DNA from: CAZSSH01 sp964609825
Lineage (GTDB): Bacteria; Verrucomicrobiota; Lentisphaeria; Victivallales; Victivallaceae
NCBI GenBank assembly: GCA_964609825.1
Contig: CAZSSH010000009.1
Coordinates: 1 to 64,000 of the forward strand
Reading direction: 5' to 3'
Length of the DNA stretch: 64,000 bases
Shown: positions 52,576 to 61,724 of the stretch, one piece after another
Position numbering within the stretch: the stretch's first letter is position 1
Layout: each line of letters begins with the position of its first letter
Position numbers and translations under genes: made by a program
Notes under the pieces: model-generated
What the model saw: only the letters and a program-made list of their open reading frames with translations
The model's database searches: none
What the model was told of the DNA's origin: nothing

Positions 52576-54954
52576 ATGAAAAGATGGTGGTACGGCGTTG
52601 CCGTTATGTTAACAATTTCGGCGGCGTTGACGCTGGGGGCGGCCCCCCGGCAAGTCGCACCGGAGGACATCGCCAAAATCTTTGCGGAAAATCGCCCGGG
52701 ACACCCCCGGCTGTTTCTCCGCGATTATGCCGAGTTGCAAAAGAGCCGCCAAACTCCGGTTGGCGCGGCGATGGCGGGGCGGGTTTTTTACGATGCCGAC
52801 AAGATGCTCGGCTACCCGGTGGTGGCGCCCCGGATGACCGGCGACCAGATGCTTTCGTCGTGCCGCAACATTCTTTACCGCATCAATACGTTGGTGATGG
52901 CTTACCGTTTGAGCGGCGACCGCCGCTATGCCGACCGGGCGATTGCCGAGATGCGCAATGCCGCCGGTTTCCCGACTTGGAATCCCAAGCATTATCTCGA
53001 TGTCGCCGAGCTGACGCTGGCGATGTCGATCGGTTATGACTGGCTTTATGATTTGTTGAGTGACGACGACCGCAAAATGTTTGCCGCGGCGATCATCCAA
53101 AAGGGGATCGAGCCCTCGTGGGGAAATGTCGGCATTTGGTGGGTCAATGGCACCAATAATTGGAATCAAGTCTGCCATGCCGGGATGACCGCCGGAGCGA
53201 TTGTCACCTTTGAGGACAATCCGGAGCTCGCGGCTAAAACCATTGCCCGCGCGGTCAACCATCTGCCGACGGCGATGAAAGCGGCTTACGATCCGCACGG
53301 CGCATATCCCGAGGGGCCGATTTACTGGAGTTACGGGAGTGAATTTACCGTTGCTTTGCTGGCGATGCTGGAGAGTACTTTCAACACTGATTTTGAGCTC
53401 TCGAGCTGTCCCGGCTTCAGCGAAACCGGTGATTTTGTATTGGCGGCACGCGCCCCGAGCGGCAAAGGCTTCAATTATGCCGATGCGGTGCCGTCATTCG
53501 GCGTCGATTTAGCGCAGGTCTGGTTGCCGCGCCGTTTCAACCGGCCGGACTGGATGACCGGCTGGACGCAGCAGGAGTTGCTCAATGCCGGGGCGCGGCG
53601 TCTCGCTGACGTGAGTCAGGGCGGACCGCGGATGCTGCCTTTGTCCATGATTTTTTTTACCGATTACGGCAAGACGGACAACGTGCCGCCCAAATCGTAC
53701 TACAGCGGTAGTGACGCGGCTGTGCCGGTGGCGATGTTTCGCTCGGACTGGTCAAACGACGCGGCCTATCTCGGGGTCAAGGCGGGTTCTCCCTCGTGGT
53801 CGCACGGCCACATGGATGCGGGCGGTTTTGTTTATGAGGTGGACGGCGTCCGCTGGGCGGCTGACTTGGGGCAGGACAATTACGACCGGTTTTTATCGCG
53901 CAAAATGTCGCTTTGGAGTTATGCCCCCGAGTCCGACCGCTGGAATATCTTTCGCATCGGCCCCATGAGCCACAATATTTTGGTCATCGACAATCAATTG
54001 CAAATTCCCACCGCCAAGGCGCTGATCAAGGATGTCACGGATCACTCGGCCAAAGTTGATTTGTCGCCGATGTATGAAAATGAAGCCAAGCAAGTCATCC
54101 GCTCCTTTACGCTGCAACCCGACCGGAGTCTCGACATCAATGATCGGATCGTCGGTGCCAAGCCGGGAGTGCCGGTCAAGTGGCAAATGTTGCTTCAGGG
54201 GGTTGACGCGCAAATTGAGGGCAAAAATATATTGCTCTCCTCCGGCAACAAACAATTGCTCCTTGAGTGCGTTTCTCCGGTTGACGGCACTTGGTCGGTG
54301 ATTGACACCAAAACCCTGGAGGCCGAGTGGGACAGCCCCAATCCGGGCTGCAAAATGATTATTTTTGAGCAAAAGATTCCCGCCGACGGTACGCTTGACT
54401 ACACCATGCGCCTCAAGCCGCAACCGGCCAAGGCATTGCCTCCGTCCGAGACCATGACGCTGGGCACCAAGCGTCAACCGCGCGAGGAGGCGGTGCTTGA
54501 CGCACTGTCGGCGGCCCCCGGCGTCACCGTGTCCGCCGAGATTAAATTGGTGCAAAAATACGCCGATGACAAAGCGTGGAAAAGCGCCGGGATCGGGATT
54601 TATCGCGACTCGCAAAATCAGTTTTTGCTGGCCTTTTGTGAATCCCCGGTTGCTGGCGGCAGCCGTCATTTTATCGAGCTTAAGCAGCGCCAAAACAACC
54701 AGTGGGAGTCGTTAACGGGGATCAAAAAGACGGAGTTTCGCGCCAATTATCAGTGGCAATACGGCGAACCTTACCGCCTTGAGTTGGCCGTCAGTGCCAA
54801 TTTGCTGGTCGGCAGTTTGAAATCCGCCGATGGCGCTTTGCTGGCAAAAATCGAAATCCCGGTCATCTCGGATGCGGCGGTCATTACCGGGAGCACCATT
54901 CTCTTTACCTCCGGGATTGAAGCTGTCTTCAGCAATCCGGCAATTTTGAAATAG
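52576..54954 (+). CDS. Heparinase II/III-like polysaccharide lyase
   Basis: 792 residues with a signal peptide ending LTLGAAP. The N-terminal alpha toroid has NTLVMAYRLSGDRRYADRAI and NNWNQVCHAGMTAGAIVTFE. The C-terminal beta-sandwich motif is SWSHGHMDAGGFVYEVDGVR followed by WAADLGQDNY, the catalytic region of the heparinase II/III superfamily. The enzyme should cut uronate-containing glycans such as heparan sulfate or alginate by beta-elimination; the specific PL family is not sure. The last 150 residues add a jelly-roll-like domain. The cassette MFS would import the product. Confidence 0.88.
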   Translation: MKRWWYGVAVMLTISAALTLGAAPRQVAPEDIAKIFAENRPGHPRLFLRDYAELQKSRQTPVGAAMAGRVFYDADKMLGYPVVAPRMTGDQMLSSCRNILYRINTLVMAYRLSGDRRYADRAIAEMRNAAGFPTWNPKHYLDVAELTLAMSIGYDWLYDLLSDDDRKMFAAAIIQKGIEPSWGNVGIWWVNGTNNWNQVCHAGMTAGAIVTFEDNPELAAKTIARAVNHLPTAMKAAYDPHGAYPEGPIYWSYGSEFTVALLAMLESTFNTDFELSSCPGFSETGDFVLAARAPSGKGFNYADAVPSFGVDLAQVWLPRRFNRPDWMTGWTQQELLNAGARRLADVSQGGPRMLPLSMIFFTDYGKTDNVPPKSYYSGSDAAVPVAMFRSDWSNDAAYLGVKAGSPSWSHGHMDAGGFVYEVDGVRWAADLGQDNYDRFLSRKMSLWSYAPESDRWNIFRIGPMSHNILVIDNQLQIPTAKALIKDVTDHSAKVDLSPMYENEAKQVIRSFTLQPDRSLDINDRIVGAKPGVPVKWQMLLQGVDAQIEGKNILLSSGNKQLLLECVSPVDGTWSVIDTKTLEAEWDSPNPGCKMIIFEQKIPADGTLDYTMRLKPQPAKALPPSETMTLGTKRQPREEAVLDALSAAPGVTVSAEIKLVQKYADDKAWKSAGIGIYRDSQNQFLLAFCESPVAGGSRHFIELKQRQNNQWESLTGIKKTEFRANYQWQYGEPYRLELAVSANLLVGSLKSADGALLAKIEIPVISDAAVITGSTILFTSGIEAVFSNPAILK

Positions 54955-54961
54955 CCGGATT

Positions 54962-57900
54962 TTACCGGGCAAACATGGTCAAATATTGGAGAAAGTCATC
55001 CGCGCTGTTTTTGGGCTTGGCGACCGGGGTGCGGCTCACAATGATAAGGTTATCCTTGGCGAGCGCCCAGACCTTGCCGTTTTGCGCGGCCAAAATTTTG
55101 CAGCCGGGGAGCGCATTCAAGACTTGCGCTTGGGAGTCGTCGTCAAAGGCGATGATTTCGGGAGTAAAAAAGGCGTCCAGCGCCGGAATCGCGCCAAGGT
55201 CGGTGCGCTGCCCGACATAATAGACGGTCTGCCCCGATCGGATCGCCTGCTCAATGTCGGCGGCATGGTAGCGCGAAAAGGGCGGGTACGGGCAGTTGAT
55301 GATGACCGCGTTGAATTGCTCCGGCAGGACGTTGGTCGAGCTGTAGTAAATCTTGGACTCTTTGCCCAGCCGGGCGGATTGCGGGATCAGATTTTGCTCG
55401 TGATCGTTGACAGCATGATAGCGGGTAGTCCACCACCACCAGGTGAAGCCACCCGGAAACACATAGTTGGCCGGGGTCGCGGCAACTTGATTGCGCGCAT
55501 TGCTTTCGCGGTCGATCCGGCTGGCCCAAGCGAGTCCCTCGGGGAAGTCATGATAATTGTGATTGAGCCAGAGATTGCCCGGCTTGAGGTCAAAGCCGAA
55601 GAAATAAAACCCGCGCACTCCCAGACGCGAGAGCGCATCGGCCATGCCCCGGATTTCGGCTTCGTCTTTAAAAAATTTGGTCTCGCCGTTGCCGACCGCG
55701 GCGCTGTGGCCGACTTCGGTTCCGACCTTCCACATGGTGTGACTTGACGCCTCCGCTTCGGCCCGCGAGGCGCCGCCGCCGGTTTCGCCGGGGATCCCCT
55801 GATTGAGATAAGTCTCAAAGCCGACGCCGTCATACCCGAGATATTGGTTGCTGACGCTCAGTTTTTCGCCGATCACTCCGACGCTTTTAAAGATGACCGG
55901 GACATTGACCATGCTTTTTAAATACATCGCCACTTGGTCGGCCAGCTGCGCGTAAGTAATGCGGATCATCTCCTGGTAATCAATCCACGCCAGCGTCGTT
56001 TTTTCGCTCCCGGCAAAGGTTTGACCGTCCTCGGGGTCGAGGTAGTAGACATTGTCCTTGAGCCGCAGCGGGATCAGCCGCGCTGCTTGATCAAAAGAAT
56101 TGACCGCCAAGCCCCATGCCGTCTGCAATTTTGTCAAGGTTTGATAGCGCTCACGCAAATAAGCGGCAAAGGCGCGGTTGATCGCGGGGGTGTACTGGCG
56201 CAAGTTTTCGGTGGCGTTGACCATGTCGGTTTCGTTGCGGATCGGCTCGATCCAAAAGCGCAGATTGCTCCCCCAGTTGATTTTGCCGACCCAGGCGAGA
56301 CTGTTTTTGAGCTCGGCCATTTCCGTTTCGTCCCAGAGGTTGCCGTGGTGCATATTAGCCTCGATGAGCGGGATCAGAATCACTTGGGTTTGATCGGGCA
56401 AGGCGAGTTGGGCGGCAAACGAAATCTCGCGGAGTTTGCCGAAGTCCTGCTGCGTCTCCAAATCAATGATGCCGTGCCGGGTGTCTTTGCCCTCGCGGTC
56501 GGCGAAGTTAAAAAAACGGGCCGAAGTTTGCGGCGTGGCCGGATCGACGAGGAGCACGCCCAGGAGTTTCTGCTCTTTGGGGAAACGCGCGGTGATTTTG
56601 CCGTTTGCGTAAGTGCCGCGGGTCAGACCGCGGTAGTTGGCCGGAGCGTCGTCGCGGTCGCGGGTGATGAAAAAACTCGGGATTTGCGCCCCGCCGCCGC
56701 CGTTGAGCTGGTAGCCGTAATAAATGCCCTCGTTTTGGAGCATGTCCACAAAGGCCTGACGCACCCAGAGCGGCGCCTGAGTGGCAAGATTGAGGTAGAC
56801 ATCGTCGAGGCCGCCCGCTTTGATGGCACGGATGGTGGACAAATCTTTTTGGAGATTGACGGCAATTTGCGCCGGGTCGGTCGAGCGCGAAAACAAGGTG
56901 TCGCTGCACCACATCCCTCCGGTCGGAAAATAGCGGACGCCGTCAAAAATGTACTCAAAGTCGTGATTCATGTACCAAACATGGGTGATTTGGTCGCGGT
57001 CAGTAAAAAAACCGTAGTTGATCGGTTTGGGCAGAGATTGCGCCTTGCCGTCAAAGCGCGCTTTTTCGGTGATAAAATTGTCGTTGTCGGCGGGCAGTGG
57101 TTGAAACCGGATGCTGAAGTCGCGCCCGGCCAGTTTTTGCGTCAACTCGGCGGGGAGCGTGCCGGTGCTTCGGTCGAGTTTTTGGATAAAATATAGTTTG
57201 CCGCCGGTAAAAAACATAGCCAATACCGGTGACGTCCGGTTTCCGGCAAACGTCAAATGATATTGTCCCCCTTCAAATACGGCGGCGGTCAGTTGGGCCG
57301 GGCGCGCGGCCCGACTGGCTGCCGCCGGGATGGTCACGGGAAGTGCAAAAAAAGGGTGCGTCGGCTCATCCGCCGGGACCAGCTCCCCCTGATATTGGCC
57401 GGAGCTCAAAAAATCGGGGAGAGTGAGCACATTGGCATTGTCGCCGGGACGCGACAAAACGGTCAATTGGGTCACGGTTTCTCCGGCATAAGTGAGACGG
57501 AGCAATGCCGGAAATGCGGGCCCGGACTGGGTATATGAGAGCTCAAGTTTGCGGCCTGCCATTGCGGTTGCCGGGGTGCTCGGAGGGGTAATTTGAGCAC
57601 TTTTCCAAACTCCGTTTTGAAAGGCGACAATCCCGTCACACATAAAACTCCAGCTTCCCAGCTGGGCGCGCTTGGTGATGCGCAAGGCGAGTTTGTGTTT
57701 GCCGGCGGTCAGCTCGACCGTGCCGAGCGAACTCCAGCAAATCGCGTTGGAGATTCCCCACGCGGGCGACCCCGGATTGTTGGCCACTTCGCGCCAGTCG
57801 CCGTCATCAAAGCGGAACTCCACCGGTGAGGCATGGGGGCGTTTTTGCGCGATCAGTGCGGCAAAAAAGGTGTACTGGCCGCCTTCGGCGACATCAAACT

Positions 57901-58144
57901 CGTACTCGGCGGTAAATTCGCCGGTCTCCGGCTGCTTGTCAAGTTTGCGCAAAATCGTACCCGAAAACGAGTCCTCGACCCGCTCTTTGCGAAAATCGCT
58001 TTTGACCGCCGTATCGGCCTTGATCCAGAGCGATGCTTTTTGCGGGAAATCTTTTTCGGTTTTGGGGGTGGCGGCGGGGATTTCCGCGGCGGCAAGGGCG
58101 AGTACGCCGCCGAGTGTCATCAGCCATATCATTGCTTTGGTCAT
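54962..58144 (-). CDS. Large secreted glycosidase (GH42-like)
   Basis: 1060 residues with a signal peptide (MIWLMTLGGVLALAAAEIPA). The first 450 residues are beta-rich with galactose-binding-like patterns (FRFDDGDWREVANNPGSP, HKLALRITKRAQLGSWSFMC). The catalytic half shows AFAAYLRERYQTLTKLQTAW, the phrase typical of GH42 beta-galactosidases, and GYDGVGFETYLNQGIPG. The acid/base and nucleophile residues cannot be fixed with certainty. Its end is only 7 bp from the convergent heparinase gene. GGGAGAAACACC precedes the start. Confidence 0.78.
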   Translation of the reverse strand: MTKAMIWLMTLGGVLALAAAEIPAATPKTEKDFPQKASLWIKADTAVKSDFRKERVEDSFSGTILRKLDKQPETGEFTAEYEFDVAEGGQYTFFAALIAQKRPHASPVEFRFDDGDWREVANNPGSPAWGISNAICWSSLGTVELTAGKHKLALRITKRAQLGSWSFMCDGIVAFQNGVWKSAQITPPSTPATAMAGRKLELSYTQSGPAFPALLRLTYAGETVTQLTVLSRPGDNANVLTLPDFLSSGQYQGELVPADEPTHPFFALPVTIPAAASRAARPAQLTAAVFEGGQYHLTFAGNRTSPVLAMFFTGGKLYFIQKLDRSTGTLPAELTQKLAGRDFSIRFQPLPADNDNFITEKARFDGKAQSLPKPINYGFFTDRDQITHVWYMNHDFEYIFDGVRYFPTGGMWCSDTLFSRSTDPAQIAVNLQKDLSTIRAIKAGGLDDVYLNLATQAPLWVRQAFVDMLQNEGIYYGYQLNGGGGAQIPSFFITRDRDDAPANYRGLTRGTYANGKITARFPKEQKLLGVLLVDPATPQTSARFFNFADREGKDTRHGIIDLETQQDFGKLREISFAAQLALPDQTQVILIPLIEANMHHGNLWDETEMAELKNSLAWVGKINWGSNLRFWIEPIRNETDMVNATENLRQYTPAINRAFAAYLRERYQTLTKLQTAWGLAVNSFDQAARLIPLRLKDNVYYLDPEDGQTFAGSEKTTLAWIDYQEMIRITYAQLADQVAMYLKSMVNVPVIFKSVGVIGEKLSVSNQYLGYDGVGFETYLNQGIPGETGGGASRAEAEASSHTMWKVGTEVGHSAAVGNGETKFFKDEAEIRGMADALSRLGVRGFYFFGFDLKPGNLWLNHNYHDFPEGLAWASRIDRESNARNQVAATPANYVFPGGFTWWWWTTRYHAVNDHEQNLIPQSARLGKESKIYYSSTNVLPEQFNAVIINCPYPPFSRYHAADIEQAIRSGQTVYYVGQRTDLGAIPALDAFFTPEIIAFDDDSQAQVLNALPGCKILAAQNGKVWALAKDNLIIVSRTPVAKPKNSADDFLQYLTMFAR

Positions 58145-58160
58145 GGTGTTTCTCCCGATT

Positions 58161-58820
58161 TTATCGCGTGGGGTTCCAGAGGTTAAACGATTGTCCGCTT
58201 TGTCCGAGGCCGGTGGCGTTGTAAAGCCCCTGCGCCGCCGAGTACCAATTAACCACCGCGCCGGTGGTCGCTTTGCTGCTCACATGGCCGTCGAGCCAGG
58301 TCACATTGCAGTTGCGGTCATGAAAGGGGGAGGCCAGCGAGTACGTATTGTTGCACCGGGCGTCGGCATAAAAGTACCCGCGCCCGGACGAAATCGCCGC
58401 CTCGGCAAAGAGGACGGTGGCGGAGGATTTTTTGGCCCGCGAAATCTGATAGCCGGGCAGGTAATAGCGGTTGTACCCGTAGGTGATGTAGCCGTTGGGG
58501 ACGTCCGAGGCTTTGATATTGTTGACGTCGTTGGGGCACAGGTAAACCGGGCTCCAGTCAAGATAATTTCCCGCTTTGAGATGCAAAAAATACGGGCAGC
58601 TGCTCAAATCCGGCCGATCGCGTTTGCCGTCAAAGAGCCGGCCACCGTAGTCGCCGGTATACATTTGCGTCACCGCTCCAAGTTGTTTCATATTGGCGGA
58701 GCATTTGCTCTTTTTGGCGGTTTCACGCGCTTTGTTGAGGGCGGGGAGCAGCATGGAGGCAAGGATGGCGATAATGGCAATAACTACCAATAACTCAATC
58801 AATGTAAAAAACTTTTTCAT
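58161..58820 (-). CDS. Prepilin-type pseudopilin (DUF1559-like)
   Basis: 219 residues from the ATG after AAGGAGATCCGTC. MKKFFTLIELLVVIAIIAIL is followed by ASMLLPALNKARETAKKSK, and TWLDGHVSSKATTGAVVNW is near the C-terminus. It lies 16 bp upstream of the GH42-like gene and 38 bp downstream of the GntR gene, in the same operon. Its central sequence (LKAGNYLDWSPVYLCPNDV) is again unlike the other copies. Confidence 0.93.
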   Translation of the reverse strand: MKKFFTLIELLVVIAIIAILASMLLPALNKARETAKKSKCSANMKQLGAVTQMYTGDYGGRLFDGKRDRPDLSSCPYFLHLKAGNYLDWSPVYLCPNDVNNIKASDVPNGYITYGYNRYYLPGYQISRAKKSSATVLFAEAAISSGRGYFYADARCNNTYSLASPFHDRNCNVTWLDGHVSSKATTGAVVNWYSAAQGLYNATGLGQSGQSFNLWNPTR

Positions 58821-58858
58821 GACGGATCTCCTTATGGGTTGATCAATATTTTCAACAT

Positions 58859-59959
58859 TTACTTTTTGCAGTATGCCAGCGTCTGTCCGGCCAGAAATTC
58901 GGGTTCGACCGCTCTTTGAGCCGGCGGAAGACCGGGGTTTTTTTCGCGGGCGAGCACCAGATTGACCGCCTCGATGGCGCGCTGGCGCAAACGGGTGCAC
59001 ACTCTCGCCGGCTCGGGCAAATAAAATTTTGCTTCCTGACTGTCGCCGAAGCAGAGAATTGAAACATCCTCCGGCACCCGCAGTCCCAGTTTGGCGACTC
59101 CGGCCGCCACCCCGAGATAAAAGCTCAATGGTGAAATCAAGGCGGTAAACGGAAAGCTGCTGGGTTCAAACTCCTGTAATTTATCGTAAATCACCTGATG
59201 CATGAGTTTGAAGCGTGGCGCCTCGAGCTGCAAGGTGACGGTGTCAAAGGTGACGTCGGGGTGGCTTGCTGCAAATTGCGCCAGACACTGATCAAAGCCC
59301 GGGTGTGTCAGCTTGAGTTGACCGCCGGAGCGGCTGATTTGCTCAATGCGGGCGATTTTGCGGTGCCCCAAGGTATAAAGTGTCTCCGCCGCCGCGAGGA
59401 GCATGGGTGCAAAATTGCTCTCCACCGCGTCAAAATTTTCGTTGCTGTAAGCGTGCCAAAACAACACCGGCTTGTCTTTGCTGCGAAAGCACTCAAGCAA
59501 CCGCTCCGGCGGCTGCTGCTCGCTGATGGCGATGCAAATGAGACCGTTGGACTCGTCATACAGCGTCGGGATGGCGCGGTCCTCCCACGAGCGGGCATAA
59601 ATGAGTTTGAGCTGCCAGTTGACCGCCTCGGCCGCCTCGGTGAGATGCATGATTAAATCGGTGATCTCCGGCGCCGACCAAGCGGGAATCACCACGCCAA
59701 GCTGTTTGCGCACCTTTTCCTCCGGGATCGAGGCGCAGACAAACGTGCCGATGTTGGGGCGGCGCTCCAAATAATGTTCGTCGACCAGCTGACCGATGAC
59801 TTTGCGCATGGTCATATAGCTGACGCCGTGATTTTGCGCCATCAGCCGCTCCGACGGCAGGGCAAATTCGCGCGGATAATTGCCGATCTCGATTTCCCGG
59901 AGGATCATCTTGCGAATCCGTGCTGCTTTTCCGGTCTGCTGTTTGGGGTCGGTTGCCAT
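58859..59959 (-). CDS. GntR-family regulator with LacI-like effector domain
   Basis: 366 residues from the ATG at 59959 (MATDPKQ); the ATG codons at 59989 and 59974 are upstream of or very close to the expected transcription start, and GGAG fits 59959. The wing HTH is ILREIEIGNYPREFALPSER, then GVSYMTMRKVIGQLVDEHYL and IGTFVCASIPEEKV. The effector domain shows FTALISPLSFYLGVAAGVAK and LRVPEDVSILCFGDSQEAKF, the LacI pattern. It likely represses itself and the pseudopilin and glycosidase genes that follow. Confidence 0.9.
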   Translation of the reverse strand: MATDPKQQTGKAARIRKMILREIEIGNYPREFALPSERLMAQNHGVSYMTMRKVIGQLVDEHYLERRPNIGTFVCASIPEEKVRKQLGVVIPAWSAPEITDLIMHLTEAAEAVNWQLKLIYARSWEDRAIPTLYDESNGLICIAISEQQPPERLLECFRSKDKPVLFWHAYSNENFDAVESNFAPMLLAAAETLYTLGHRKIARIEQISRSGGQLKLTHPGFDQCLAQFAASHPDVTFDTVTLQLEAPRFKLMHQVIYDKLQEFEPSSFPFTALISPLSFYLGVAAGVAKLGLRVPEDVSILCFGDSQEAKFYLPEPARVCTRLRQRAIEAVNLVLAREKNPGLPPAQRAVEPEFLAGQTLAYCKK

Positions 59960-59991
59960 GATTGGGTGCTCCATTCGATTGTTCTGCATTA

Positions 59992-60034
59992 ATTATAGCG
60001 GATCGCTATCAAAAAGTCAATAGCGATCCGCTAT
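59992..60034 (-). promoter_or_regulatory. Consensus promoter covered by two 15-bp operators
   Basis: Minus strand: TTGACT (60020-60015), 17 bp, TATAAT (59997-59992). The sequence ATAGCGGATCGCTAT (59995-60009) overlaps the -10 region and its reverse complement ATAGCGATCCGCTAT (60020-60034) overlaps the -35 region, with centres 25 bp apart. Confidence 0.85.
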
Positions 60035-60092
60035 ATTTTTTGATTTATTTGCAATTATTTATATTTTCAGGGATAAAAAAGTCAAAATACGC

Positions 60093-60122
60093 TTGATTTT
60101 AAGGATGGAGCGACCTTATATT
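60093..60122 (+). promoter_or_regulatory. Promoter of the nitroreductase gene
   Basis: TTGATT (60093-60098) and TTATAT/TATATT (60116-60122) with a 17-18-bp spacer. Confidence 0.45.
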
Positions 60123-60174
60123 GTATCAAGCGGGCGGTCAGCGCCCCGCAGCAGCAAGAGAGTTGAGGTAAAAG

Positions 60175-60834
60175 ATGAAACAAGAGCAGTTTTTAAAGGC
60201 GATGCAGTTTCGGCACGCCTGCAAGGAATTTGATCCGGCGATGAAGATACCGGCGGCCGAGTTTGAGTTTATTTTGGAGGCGGCGCGCTTGTCGCCGAGC
60301 TCATTCGGTTTTGAGCCGTGGCACTTTTTGATCGTGCAAACCCCGGAACTGCGGCAAAAGCTCGTACCTTTGGTCTGGGGCGGACAAAAGCAGATTCCGA
60401 CCGCGAGCCATCTGGTTATCGCTTTGGTCAAAAAAGGGTATTTTATGCGTTTTGACCGCAAGTACATTGCCGAATTTATGCGCGATGTCCAAAAGCTGCC
60501 GCCTGAGATTCAAAAGCTCAAGGGGGATTTTTACCGCAAATTTCAGGAGACTGACTTTGATCTTTTGAGCTCTGACCGGGCGTTGACAGACTGGGCGGCG
60601 CATCAGACATATTTGCCGTTGGCCAACATGATGACGGCGGCCGCCTTTATTGGCGTCGACTCTTGCCCGATGGAGGGGTTTGACCGCCAAAAGCTCGATC
60701 AATTCGTTGTTGACACGCTCAATATAGACCCGGCGCAGTACTCGGTGGCATATATGGTCGCCTTTGGCTACCGTAAAAACGAGCCCTTTCCCAAAACCCG
60801 ACAGTCGATTGACAAAATTACCACTTATCTGTAA
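60175..60834 (+). CDS. Nitroreductase-family NAD(P)H-dependent flavin oxidoreductase
   Basis: 219 residues. RHACKEFDPAMKIPAAEFEF and EAARLSPSSFGFEPWHFLIV are the FMN-binding start of nitroreductases (NfsB-like), and ALTDWAAHQTYLPLANMMTA and VAYMVAFGYRKNE complete the pattern. It probably uses FMN and reduces quinones, nitro compounds or related electron acceptors in the cytoplasm. It ends 2 bp from the convergent activase gene. Confidence 0.93.
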   Translation: MKQEQFLKAMQFRHACKEFDPAMKIPAAEFEFILEAARLSPSSFGFEPWHFLIVQTPELRQKLVPLVWGGQKQIPTASHLVIALVKKGYFMRFDRKYIAEFMRDVQKLPPEIQKLKGDFYRKFQETDFDLLSSDRALTDWAAHQTYLPLANMMTAAAFIGVDSCPMEGFDRQKLDQFVVDTLNIDPAQYSVAYMVAFGYRKNEPFPKTRQSIDKITTYL

Positions 60835-60836
60835 TT

Positions 60837-61724
60837 TCAGCTTACAATCACCGGGATATGACAGCGCGCCGCCAGATGTCTGCGAAATTCTTCCACATCC
60901 TTGGTTTCGGCAAACGTGCCGCCGAGACCGGGCCGGCGGCCGAGACGCGCGAGCTTGGATTCGCCGAGCGGGTGATAGGGCATCAGATTGATTTCCTTGA
61001 CATGCAAGAGACGGTTGGCGATTTTGGCAAGGTTTTCCGCGTGCGCCAAACGGTCGTTGAGCCCGGGGATGACCGGGCAGCGCAAAATATTGCAGCCGCC
61101 CCTGGCATCGATCCACTTGAGATTGTCCAAAATCGGCGTCAGCGGCGCTTGGGTGTACTCCAAGTGCCGCTCCGGGTCGGTCTCTTTGATGTCATAGAGC
61201 CACAAATCGACATACGGAAACACCGCCGCCACGGTCTCCCGGCCGGCAAAACCGCAAGTGTCGAGGCAGGTGTGAAAATTTTCCCGCTTGGCCTGTTGCA
61301 GCAAAGCAAGCGTAAATTCGCTCTGGGCCAACGGTTCGCCGCCCGAAATCGTCATGCCGCCGCCGGAGTTTTGGTAAAAAACACGGTCTTTGCGGACTTC
61401 TGCCATGACCTCCTCCACCGTAGCGCTGCGCGCGATGAGCTCGCGGGCCCCGGAGTAACACTCGCGGGTGCATTGGCCGCACGAAACACAACGCGAGCGG
61501 TCAAAACTTCCGGTGGCAAAACAGCCTTGCGGACACACTTTGGCGCAAAAGCCGCAACCGATACATTTGTCGGGCGAAAACGCCAGCTCCGGTTGGAAAC
61601 TCTGCGACTCCGGGTTGTGGCACCACAAGCAGCGCAGCGGGCAGCCTTTGAGAAACACCGCCGTCCGGATGCCCGGACCGTCGTTGATGGCGAATTTTTT
61701 AATGTCAAAAATAATGCCGTTCAC
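60837..61724 (-). CDS. Glycyl-radical enzyme activating protein (radical SAM)
   Basis: 295 residues. FLKGCPLRCLWCHNPES has the CX2-3CX2C radical SAM site. A ferredoxin-like insert follows with CIGCGFCAKVCPQGC and CVSCGQCTREC, two extra iron-sulfur clusters, as in activases of glycyl-radical dehydratases and lyases. GGMTISGGEPLAQSEF is the SAM-binding part. It should install the glycyl radical on the enzyme encoded at 62876-64000. Its start overlaps the stop of the alcohol dehydrogenase gene by 4 bp. Confidence 0.95.
   Translation of the reverse strand: MNGIIFDIKKFAINDGPGIRTAVFLKGCPLRCLWCHNPESQSFQPELAFSPDKCIGCGFCAKVCPQGCFATGSFDRSRCVSCGQCTRECYSGARELIARSATVEEVMAEVRKDRVFYQNSGGGMTISGGEPLAQSEFTLALLQQAKRENFHTCLDTCGFAGRETVAAVFPYVDLWLYDIKETDPERHLEYTQAPLTPILDNLKWIDARGGCNILRCPVIPGLNDRLAHAENLAKIANRLLHVKEINLMPYHPLGESKLARLGRRPGLGGTFAETKDVEEFRRHLAARCHIPVIVS

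Noticed and set aside
59960..59989. Upstream start codons of the GntR gene
   Set aside because: The ATG at 59989 would be before the expected transcript start given the -10 box at 59992-59997; 59959 has a better ribosome site.
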